20,022 bases of DNA from Candidatus Anaerobutyricum stercoripullorum (GTDB lineage Bacteria > Bacillota > Clostridia > Lachnospirales > Lachnospiraceae), in the NCBI GenBank assembly GCA_019114885.1, contig DXEQ01000031.1, positions 1 through 20,022 on the forward strand, written 5' to 3'. The notes below the pieces were generated by a model that was not told the origin of the DNA, ran no database searches, and saw only the letters and a program-made list of their open reading frames with translations. Positions 13,547 to 20,022 of this stretch are shown here, one piece after another. The position numbers were made by a program, and so were the translations under genes. Numbering within the stretch: the stretch's first letter is position 1; every line of letters begins with the position of its first letter.

Positions 13547-16462
13547 CTAATCGTTGCTGCTGTCGCCGCCGGATGGCATCAGGGCTGTCGTAGCCTTCTT
13601 CTCATCCTTGCTGGCTTTGTTGAAATAATATTTATAAATATCTCTCGCTACCGCTGCCGCATTCACAGAAGTATATCCGTTCGGGATGACCACTGTCATG
13701 GTGATCTCCGGATTATCATACGGAGCGTAAGAGATAAACAGCGCGTGGTTCGGACGCTCGGTATTTTCCTGCGCGGTACCTGTCTTTCCTGCCACCTTCA
13801 ATCCCTGTTTGTCATAAAGAGAACGAATCGTGCTGTTCGGTCCGCTGACCACATCGATCATCCCCTGTCTGATCAGGGAAAAAGTCTTATCACTCACATC
13901 CAGCTTGTCCTCCACCTTGGTCTCATAGGATGTGAGCTCGTTGCCCTCCGCGTCCGTCGTCTTATCAAGGAGGGTCAGTCCCAGAAGATTGTCTTCATTG
14001 ACCAGAGAGGTCACGTAACGGGAAATCTGTACCGGCGCGTAACTGTGGGTACCCTGCCCGATGGCGGAACGGACCGCGTCCTCGTCGGAAATATGCGGTT
14101 CATACTCCGTGATCTCCACACCCGACTTCCGGTCAAAGCCGTAATAGGTCGCGTATTTCTCCAGCTTCTTAAGACCGGTCTCACTGCTGTAGGCACCGTG
14201 CTCTGTTCCCAGACTGTATCCCATCTGATAGAAGAAACAGTTACAGGACTGGGCGATACCTCCGCTCACATTCAGAAGTCCGTGCGCATTCGGATAGATC
14301 CAGCACCGAGGGCTCGGCGTGATCTCTTCAAATATACCGGTACAGCGCACATAACTGCTCTCGTCGATGATTCCCTCTTCCAGAGAGGCAGTGGCGGAAA
14401 CCGGCTTGAATGTGGAACCCGGGGCCGTCCTTGTCTGGGTAGCCCGGTTCAGCATCGGAGAAGACTTATCGCTGTTGAGCGCCGCGTAATATTCTGAGTC
14501 GATCCCGTTGGCCAGCCGGTTATTGTCGTAACTCGGGTAAGACACCATCGCCCGGACCTGTCCGGTATCCGGGTCTGTGATAACGACCGAACCGGAACAT
14601 GGATCTAAAGCCAGCTGCGCCGGGGTGATCTCAATATTTCTTATCTTCTCATACATGAAGCTGTAGGCGGACATCTGGTCTGTCCGCAGGGCATCGTAAT
14701 CCTCATCCTTGTCCTTGTTGAGGACGCCCTGATCGTAGAGGAGCATGCACACTCTCTTGCCGCTCAGCTCTCCGTTTTTGATCATGTATTTGTATAAAAT
14801 TTTATCAAATGCCTCGTCATTTTTCAATGCATCAATAATATAATCGATTAATTCGTTGTAGATTTCATCGCTGGAATAATAATCCGAAGCGATATCCAGA
14901 GCGGATATATCCACCCACTCACTGTTGATGGCATGCTGCAGGAAAGTCTTAAGACTGATACTGCCCTCTTCCCACTCCTGATACGTTTTATCGCTCTCAT
15001 CCATGAGAGAGGAGGAGAGGAGCTCGCTATCCAAGAGCATATCGTAAATGTAATCCGCATATTCCCGGCGTTCCTCACTCAGATCTTCCCGGGAAGTCCG
15101 CCCGTCGGAAAGCTCCCGGCGGAGTGTCTGCATGACCGTATTCTGTTTAATTTCAAAAAGGCGGTACACTTCTTTTTCATTGGACTGTGCCTTTTTGCGG
15201 TTTAATTTTGTTACATCAATAATATTATTGTCTATCAGCGCAAAATATACGTCTTTTATCGGAATCATCTTGCTGTCTCCCGCATCGTCCGCCGTGGTAA
15301 GATGCGCCAGGACGATACCGGCCAGACGCCGTTCCAGTATATTATAGGCATATTTCTGCAGGTCCAGGTCGATGGTCAGGTACACGTTGCTGCCTGCACT
15401 GGCTTCCGTGGAATCCACTTCCTGAATGATCTTGCCCAGATTATCCACCAGCACCTTCTTTTTTCCTTTTTTCCCCTGCAGGGTTGTCTCCATGGTCTTT
15501 TCAATGCCGGTCTTTCCGACCACATCGCTGGCCTCATAGTCTCCGCCCGCGCTGTTGTACTCTGTGAGTTCATCCTCAGAGATCACGCCGGTGTAGCCGA
15601 TGATGCCCGCCAGATATTTGGCGTCATTATATTTTCTTAAAGAATCTGTCTTGATCTCCACGCCCGGGAACGCGTCCGCCTGCTCGGAGAGAGCGGCGAT
15701 ACTCTCCTCACTGATATTGGTCGCCACCGTGATCGGCGTAGTCTGGGAATATCGGTTCATATAGAGATCATAGCGGACAGACATGATCTTGAGCGTATCT
15801 TCCATGGAATAGCTGTCCGATATCTCAAACATCTTACCGGAACCGGTCGGCCCGTCCGTCCCCATGCGGAGATATTCGTAGACGTCTTCCGGGGAGGAAT
15901 TCAGCCACTTTTCCGCCCGCTCTCTTTCTTCACTCTCCAGATCATCCAGACTGGTGATACCGTAAATATCCATCTTGAACCGCCGCAGCCTGCTTCCGGA
16001 TTCTGTGAAGGCCAGCTTGCCTTTTCCGTTGATCTCCAGGGGCAGATCGTACTGGATCTCGTCGCCGTTGGCTTCCAGAAGTTCGATCAGGTTATAGATC
16101 ACTTCATTTCTCACTTCATTCTGCGAGATCTCTCTTCCCTCCGCAGCGCTCCGCTCTCTTGCGATATCGGCCGTCTCGTCGGTGGACTCCATGGTGACGG
16201 AATAAGCCAGCTGATTATACGCCAGAAGCTTGCCGTTGCAGTCATAGATATTGCCCCGGGAACCGCTGGTCTCAATGGTCCTCTCCACCTTATAGTTAAA
16301 GCTCTCCAGATGCCCTTCGCCCTCCACGATCTGTAGGACAAAAAGCCGGTACGCCAGCAGGCAGAACAAAAACAATACAAAAACACCCACCAGGATCATA
16401 CGATTGGAGACGATCTCTTTCAGCTGCTTTTTTAATTTATTCCCGTCTATCTTCAGGTTCAT
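13547..16462 (-). CDS. mrdA: Class B penicillin-binding protein 2 (MrdA/PbpA type), very long
   Basis: This transpeptidase cross-links new peptidoglycan in the elongation complex with RodA. The 971-residue protein has one N-terminal membrane helix (about 20-45), a PBP dimerisation domain, and a transpeptidase domain with S683-T-F-K686, S739-C-N741 and K893-T-G895. Typical PBP2 enzymes have about 600-700 residues; here about 235 mostly acidic, helical residues (about 385-618) are inserted between YLTIDLDLQ and the SGSVVITDPDTG strand. C707, C720 and H727 could bind a metal. The ATG at 16462 sits two bases after the mreD stop, but the only ribosome binding site (AAAGGAAG) suits a TTG at 16471 better (8-base spacing). 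Confidence 0.93.
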   Translation of the reverse strand: MNLKIDGNKLKKQLKEIVSNRMILVGVFVLFLFCLLAYRLFVLQIVEGEGHLESFNYKVERTIETSGSRGNIYDCNGKLLAYNQLAYSVTMESTDETADIARERSAAEGREISQNEVRNEVIYNLIELLEANGDEIQYDLPLEINGKGKLAFTESGSRLRRFKMDIYGITSLDDLESEERERAEKWLNSSPEDVYEYLRMGTDGPTGSGKMFEISDSYSMEDTLKIMSVRYDLYMNRYSQTTPITVATNISEESIAALSEQADAFPGVEIKTDSLRKYNDAKYLAGIIGYTGVISEDELTEYNSAGGDYEASDVVGKTGIEKTMETTLQGKKGKKKVLVDNLGKIIQEVDSTEASAGSNVYLTIDLDLQKYAYNILERRLAGIVLAHLTTADDAGDSKMIPIKDVYFALIDNNIIDVTKLNRKKAQSNEKEVYRLFEIKQNTVMQTLRRELSDGRTSREDLSEERREYADYIYDMLLDSELLSSSLMDESDKTYQEWEEGSISLKTFLQHAINSEWVDISALDIASDYYSSDEIYNELIDYIIDALKNDEAFDKILYKYMIKNGELSGKRVCMLLYDQGVLNKDKDEDYDALRTDQMSAYSFMYEKIRNIEITPAQLALDPCSGSVVITDPDTGQVRAMVSYPSYDNNRLANGIDSEYYAALNSDKSSPMLNRATQTRTAPGSTFKPVSATASLEEGIIDESSYVRCTGIFEEITPSPRCWIYPNAHGLLNVSGGIAQSCNCFFYQMGYSLGTEHGAYSSETGLKKLEKYATYYGFDRKSGVEITEYEPHISDEDAVRSAIGQGTHSYAPVQISRYVTSLVNEDNLLGLTLLDKTTDAEGNELTSYETKVEDKLDVSDKTFSLIRQGMIDVVSGPNSTIRSLYDKQGLKVAGKTGTAQENTERPNHALFISYAPYDNPEITMTVVIPNGYTSVNAAAVARDIYKYYFNKASKDEKKATTALMPSGGDSSND

Positions 16463-16463
16463 T

Positions 16464-16979
16464 TTAAACAAAATCTGCACTTCCTTTATTATTCTTCTCG
16501 AGCCAGTCATTGATCCGCAGCAGAATCTGATGAAGAATCAGGCCCACCGCGACCGTATAGACCATTTCCGGTAATATAATGGTTCTGATATAAAACAATA
16601 TGTGCATGTGGTTCTGCAGAAGTCCATAGACAATATACATACAGATTCCGTAGATCAGATCTCCTGCCCCGATCATGATGATCGGAAGAAAATTATCATC
16701 AGAATAATAGATCTGATTGAACAGTCCGCCCACAAAACCAAAGATCATGTACAAAAATGCAAATCCTCCCAGCCAGGAACCGTAGAAAATATCCAGCAGA
16801 AGACCGCTGAAAAATCCTGTGAGCATTCCTTCTTTCTGTCCCCTCATGACAGACACCGATGATACAAGAATGAGCAGCACATTTGGCACGGTATCTGCCA
16901 GCTTGAACAGATCGAACACCGACGTCTGCAATAAAAAACACACCAGTATGGTGATGGCCGTCACAATTATCCGCCTCAT
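16464..16979 (-). CDS. mreD: Rod shape-determining membrane protein MreD
   Basis: MreD is a small polytopic membrane protein of the elongasome that works with MreC to activate RodA-PBP2. The 171-residue product has about five hydrophobic segments, begins with a membrane helix (IIVTAITILVCFLLQTSVF) and has FFSGLLLDIFYGSWLGGFAF near its middle, matching MreD. AAGGG lies 7 bases before the ATG. It is 73 bases after mreC, with a long hairpin in the gap, and is followed directly by the PBP gene. Confidence 0.9.
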   Translation of the reverse strand: MRRIIVTAITILVCFLLQTSVFDLFKLADTVPNVLLILVSSVSVMRGQKEGMLTGFFSGLLLDIFYGSWLGGFAFLYMIFGFVGGLFNQIYYSDDNFLPIIMIGAGDLIYGICMYIVYGLLQNHMHILFYIRTIILPEMVYTVAVGLILHQILLRINDWLEKNNKGSADFV

Positions 16980-17002
16980 AAATATCCCTTCTTACACAAT
17001 CA

Positions 17003-17041
17003 GCGGAAAAAGCGGCATCACCTCTGATGCCGGATTTCCGC
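17003..17041 (-). other. Long hairpin between mreC and mreD
   Basis: GCGGAAA and TTTCCGC form an outer stem (17041-17035 with 17009-17003). Inside, CGGCATCA and TGATGCCG form an 8-bp stem with a GAGG loop. The inner stem is followed by CTTTTT, so it alone resembles a terminator, but those Ts are partly used by the outer stem. Likely roles are partial termination or mRNA protection and processing within the operon. Confidence 0.65.
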
Positions 17042-17052
17042 CAATACTTTTC

Positions 17053-17922
17053 TTAATCTGCACTTTCACTGCCAGCCGGCACTTCTTTTAACTGGGTGAT
17101 TACCAGCACCTCATCGACATGCTGAAAATCCACCACCGGTGTGAGCTTCGCCGATTTTGTGAGATTGGAAGAATCCATCTCAATACCGCTCACAGTCCCG
17201 ATCTTCAGTCCCGGGAGGTATTTGGAACTGATATTGGAAGTTACCAGTTCTTCCCCGTCAACCATAGTGGCGTCTTTGCTGATATATGTCACGTCGATCA
17301 CCCCGTCCCTGCGGGCAGACTCGCTGTTGCCCTTCACCACGCAGGTATCCGCAGCTGACGCGGACATGGCGCTGACACTGCTGTCATCACTGATGATCGA
17401 CTGTACCCTGGCAAAGTTATGTCCCACTTCTGTCACGATTCCCACCAGTCCGTCTCCGGCCAGCACATTCATATTGACGGCGATCCCGTCGTCAGATCCT
17501 TTATTGATCACAAAATTCTCATACCAGTTGCCGCTCCCGCTGCTGATCACTCTGGCGCCGATCTTGGTGTAATCGACATACTGCTGGCTCAGCGCGAAGA
17601 GAGAGCGCAGTTCTTCCAGCTCGCTCTGATCGCTCTGCAGACTCGCGTTCTGCCGGGTCAGATCTTCCACCTGCTGTCTGAGCTGCTCATTTTCCGTCCG
17701 AAGCTCCTCCATACTCTGCATGGAACCGGCCCGGTCGCTGACCCACACACCGACAGAGTTGATCCCGTCCTGCATCGGTATGACCACCGCTGCCACAATA
17801 CTGGTAAACGGTCTGGTCGCGTCTTTAAAAAGGACGCTGACGGACAAAAGCAGCATACAGATCACGGTGAGAAGGATCAAAAGCATTTTCGGCGAGAATT
17901 CAAAATTACGGCGATGCTTCAT
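17053..17922 (-). CDS. mreC: Rod shape-determining protein MreC
   Basis: MreC is an extracytoplasmic scaffold that activates PBP2-RodA. The 289-residue protein has a basic N terminus, one membrane helix (about residues 13-30), a coiled coil (about 68-105) and two beta domains (about 115-280) with VISSGSGNWYENFVINKG and GLVGIVTEVGHNFARVQSI, the hallmark MreC blocks. GGGAG precedes the ATG. It follows mreB by 30 bases. Confidence 0.95.
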   Translation of the reverse strand: MKHRRNFEFSPKMLLILLTVICMLLLSVSVLFKDATRPFTSIVAAVVIPMQDGINSVGVWVSDRAGSMQSMEELRTENEQLRQQVEDLTRQNASLQSDQSELEELRSLFALSQQYVDYTKIGARVISSGSGNWYENFVINKGSDDGIAVNMNVLAGDGLVGIVTEVGHNFARVQSIISDDSSVSAMSASAADTCVVKGNSESARRDGVIDVTYISKDATMVDGEELVTSNISSKYLPGLKIGTVSGIEMDSSNLTKSAKLTPVVDFQHVDEVLVITQLKEVPAGSESAD

Positions 17923-17952
17923 GATTTCACTCCCAACTATACTGTGTGACTC

Positions 17953-18993
17953 CTAACGGAAATCGGACTCCAGAAAATTGTTGGCAATTCTCTCGTACTC
18001 CGGATTCTCCATGATCATTCCGAGACCTTTGACAACCGTGAGCTCCGGCTCCTCCATCTTCATGATGGAAAGGCCTGTCTCCTGCTGAATGAGCAGGTCC
18101 AGATTCTTGATATGGGTGGAGCCGCCGGTCATACAGATGCCGTCGTGCATGATATCCATGGATAATTCCGGCGGAGTCTTCTCCAGAATAAACTTAATCG
18201 CGTCGATGACGGAGGACATGCTCTCCGACATAGCTTCAAAAATCAGATGGTTCGTCACTGTCACCCTGTTCGGAAGACCGGTGATCAGATTACGTCCCAT
18301 CACATCATATGTCACTTCTTCTTCTTCCTTGATGCCGCTGGCCAGCTGCATTTTCAGCCGCTCCGCGCTCTTCATGCCGATCACCAGGTTATGTTTCTTC
18401 TTCACCGCCTGCTGAATGGCCTCGTCAAATCTTGTGCCTCCAATCTTAAGGAGACGGCTCTGCACGATACCGCCGAGACTGATCAGACTGATCTCCGTGG
18501 TGTCGGCGCCAATGTTGACGATCAGCCTTCCTGTGGCATCCATCACGTCAAGACCGGCTCCCAGAGCATCCGCGATCGGTTTCTCCACCAGACGGATCTT
18601 CTTAGTCTTTAAGGAAGAGCTGGCAATCAGATCATGGAACGCTCTCTTCTCCACCTCAGTGATATCGGTAGGGACCGCAATATAGAACTCCGATGTTCCG
18701 TTGGCTGTCAGACCCTCTGACGCCTTTTTTCCCTTAAATCCTTTGAAATAAAGCTCGATCATAGTCTGCATGGCGGAAAAATCCGCGATCACGCCGTTGA
18801 CGATCGGGTGCTTCACCTCGATGTTCTTCGGCGCCTTCTCGTACATGGAATAGGCTTCATCTCCCATGGCCATCGGCTCATTCTTCTTCACCATGGCGAT
18901 CATATTCTTCTGATGGACTACAACACCTGCGGATTTCTGATAGATCTTAATGGAATTCGTTCCCATGTCAATTCCATATATTTTTTCGGACAT
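17953..18993 (-). CDS. mreB: MreB-family actin-like protein, divergent nucleotide-binding loops
   Basis: MreB forms membrane-associated filaments that guide wall elongation. The 346-residue length and position ahead of mreCD fit MreB, and VEKPIADALGAGLDV, EISLISLGGIV, KIGGTRFDEAI and IGMKSAERLKMQLAS are family blocks. The nucleotide site is altered: the first phosphate loop reads GIDMGTNSIKIY instead of DLGTANT. The second reads VNIGADTT instead of DIGGGTT, putting Asn160 where the Asp equivalent to actin D154 normally sits. The adenosine region is MTGGSTHI instead of TGGGALL. AAAGGAG precedes the ATG. It could be a filament with changed ATPase behaviour. Confidence 0.92.
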   Translation of the reverse strand: MSEKIYGIDMGTNSIKIYQKSAGVVVHQKNMIAMVKKNEPMAMGDEAYSMYEKAPKNIEVKHPIVNGVIADFSAMQTMIELYFKGFKGKKASEGLTANGTSEFYIAVPTDITEVEKRAFHDLIASSSLKTKKIRLVEKPIADALGAGLDVMDATGRLIVNIGADTTEISLISLGGIVQSRLLKIGGTRFDEAIQQAVKKKHNLVIGMKSAERLKMQLASGIKEEEEVTYDVMGRNLITGLPNRVTVTNHLIFEAMSESMSSVIDAIKFILEKTPPELSMDIMHDGICMTGGSTHIKNLDLLIQQETGLSIMKMEEPELTVVKGLGMIMENPEYERIANNFLESDFR

Positions 18994-19026
18994 CGGTATG
19001 TCTCCTTTCCTAAATCTTTATGCATC

Positions 19027-19071
19027 TCCGGAACAGGATGTTCCGGATGGTTTTCTCTTTGTTTTCTCTTT
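19027..19071 (+). other. 9-bp hairpin plus tandem 11-bp T-rich repeat upstream of mreB
   Basis: TCCGGAACA (19027-19035) and TGTTCCGGA (19039-19047) form a perfect stem with a GGA loop. Two perfect tandem copies of GTTTTCTCTTT (19050-19060 and 19061-19071) follow. Read on the plus strand this looks like a terminator facing radC. Read on the minus strand it is a hairpin in the mreB leader. Confidence 0.5.
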
Positions 19072-19127
19072 TATGCTCCGGTATGTTTTACGATCCGGCG
19101 TGACACTTCCGGACAAACCGGTCTTTC

Positions 19128-19826
19128 TCACATCATCCCCTGCTCCCGCAGGCTCGTAAAACACCGGTCCCCGATAATGATATGGTCAGTGAGAGGGATT
19201 CCCAGCAATTCGCCCGCTTCCCTTATTCTTCTGGTGAGGACCAGGTCCTCCCGGCTTGGCTCCGGGGACCCCGAAGGATGATTATGAAGCAGGATGATGT
19301 GTACCGCCTCATACCGGAAGGCCTCAATGAACACAGACTTCACCGAGACATACGCGCTGTTGGCCGTCCCTCTGGAAAGATAGATCTCTTTCATGAGACG
19401 ATGCTTTCCATCCAGAAGAAGCAGCAGTACCCGCTCTTCCTCAAGATGACGCATGCTCTCCATGTAGTAGGCCGCGATATGCTCCGGCGAACTGAAATCG
19501 GCGTCCCTGTCCACGGAGGTCCGGGACAGCCGCTTGGACAGCTCCAGAATACACAGAATCTCAATGGCCTTCACATTGCCGATCCCCGGTATCTCCTTGA
19601 GCATCCCTATCTTCATATGATACAGACCTGCAATTCCTTTGTAAACCGGATGTTTTTCAAGTATTTTCCACGCCAGTTCCAGAGCACTGCACTCTCTGGT
19701 ACCGGACCGCAGAATGACAGCCAGAAGCTCTCCGTCACTCAAACTCTCCGGACCGTATTCCAGGCATTTTTCATAGGGCCGTTCTGAGACCGGCCTCTCC
19801 TTCATTGTCTTAAACCGCTTCTCCAT
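19128..19826 (-). CDS. radC: RadC family JAB/MPN+ domain protein
   Basis: RadC proteins were named after a DNA repair phenotype that is now doubted; their true role is unclear. The 232-residue protein has an N-terminal helix-hairpin-helix (IPGIGNVKAIEIL, about 79-91) and a C-terminal JAMM metalloprotease-like domain with H181-N-H183-PSG and D194, the zinc ligands. GGAAGGAGGC precedes the ATG. It heads the mreBCD cluster, the same order as in Bacillus (radC-mreBCD-minCD). I see no terminator for it before mreB, so the two are likely co-transcribed, at least partly. Confidence 0.95.
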   Translation of the reverse strand: MEKRFKTMKERPVSERPYEKCLEYGPESLSDGELLAVILRSGTRECSALELAWKILEKHPVYKGIAGLYHMKIGMLKEIPGIGNVKAIEILCILELSKRLSRTSVDRDADFSSPEHIAAYYMESMRHLEEERVLLLLLDGKHRLMKEIYLSRGTANSAYVSVKSVFIEAFRYEAVHIILLHNHPSGSPEPSREDLVLTRRIREAGELLGIPLTDHIIIGDRCFTSLREQGMM

Positions 19827-19831
19827 TCTGC

Positions 19832-19864
19832 CTCCTTCCGGCTCTCCAGGCGCAAAAGAAGGAG
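19832..19864 (-). promoter_or_regulatory. Possible Shine-Dalgarno sequestering stem for radC
   Basis: CTCCTTC (19864-19858) in the leader is perfectly complementary to GAAGGAG (19838-19832), the core of the radC ribosome binding site. The loop is 19 bases. When paired, it would hide the site. An additional hairpin (CTTTCGC/GCGGAAAG type, about 19866-19890) lies just upstream. Confidence 0.4.
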
Positions 19865-19904
19865 TCTTTCCGCTTTTTGATGCGCGAAAGACTGCGGTAC
19901 ATTT

Positions 19905-19937
19905 TGTATCATATCACCCTGCCAGAAGGATGATACA
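19905..19937. promoter_or_regulatory. Inverted repeat in the radC upstream region
   Basis: TGTATCAT (19905-19912) and ATGATACA (19930-19937) are perfect 8-base arms 17 bases apart. One arm overlaps a second extended -10 candidate, TGA-TATGAT (19916-19908, minus). It may be an operator or a leader hairpin; I do not recognise the regulator. Confidence 0.4.
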
Positions 19938-19952
19938 GTACACTAGTAAAAC

Positions 19953-19981
19953 ATTTTATCATATAAAGTGAGGTTTGTATA
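19953..19981 (-). promoter_or_regulatory. Candidate promoter for the radC-mre-min operon
   Basis: TATACA (19981-19976) and TAAAAT (19958-19953) are separated by 17 bases, with TG one base before the -10 box (extended -10). The layout is the same as in the rpsO promoter. The predicted leader is about 120 bases. The rest of 19827-20022 holds the inverted repeat and leader stems only. Confidence 0.6.
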
Positions 19982-20022
19982 TACTTTGACGGGAGCGGTT
20001 TCCTTAATTTTTTGTGTATTAT

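Noticed and set aside
13745..14497. Plus-strand open frame of 250 codons
   Set aside because: It is a shadow of the PBP transpeptidase domain, which has all its catalytic motifs on the other strand.
1..20022. CRISPR arrays, insertion sequences, prophage or defence genes
   Set aside because: No regularly spaced repeats, transposase, integrase or defence-type domains were seen; the window is ordinary core chromosome.

Overview
The window looks like chromosomal housekeeping DNA from an anaerobic Clostridia member, most likely Lachnospiraceae. The evidence is mid-range GC content, AGGAGG-type ribosome binding sites, a Gram-positive radC-mreBCD-min gene order with a MinE gene present, SepF, and a very long class B penicillin-binding protein. 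This is inferred from gene order and protein character, not from a database match. Every protein gene I accept lies on the minus strand, so transcription runs from high to low coordinates.

Right part (about 20022 to 10143): a cell-shape and division cluster in the order radC, mreB, mreC, mreD, PBP2 (mrdA-like), minC, minD, minE, rodA, mgsA. From the PBP gene to mgsA the gaps are only about 1 to 25 bases. MreBCD, RodA and the PBP form a lateral-wall synthesis machine; MinCDE positions the division septum. A lipoprotein D-Ala-D-Ala carboxypeptidase follows. Unusual details are an MreB with a changed nucleotide-binding loop, a PBP with a roughly 235-residue insertion and a Cys-Cys-His cluster, and a methylglyoxal synthase with Glu in place of the catalytic Asp.

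Middle part (9071 to 3387): a single-gene unit for a small P-loop protein, with a good promoter and a complex terminator. Then come a radical SAM protein, a HlyD-like membrane adaptor, YggS (PLP protein), SepF and AroB.

Left part (3390 to 1): lspA overlaps the aroB stop codon and is followed by rluD. Rightward of rpsO lies a roughly 350-base non-coding stretch which, read on the plus strand, folds into two helix-rich domains followed by a terminator-like hairpin. It is my best candidate for an undescribed or unannotated structured RNA; the direction is supported by G-U pairs. rpsO follows with its own promoter, structured leader and a UUCG-capped terminator, and last is a membrane-anchored TPR protein.
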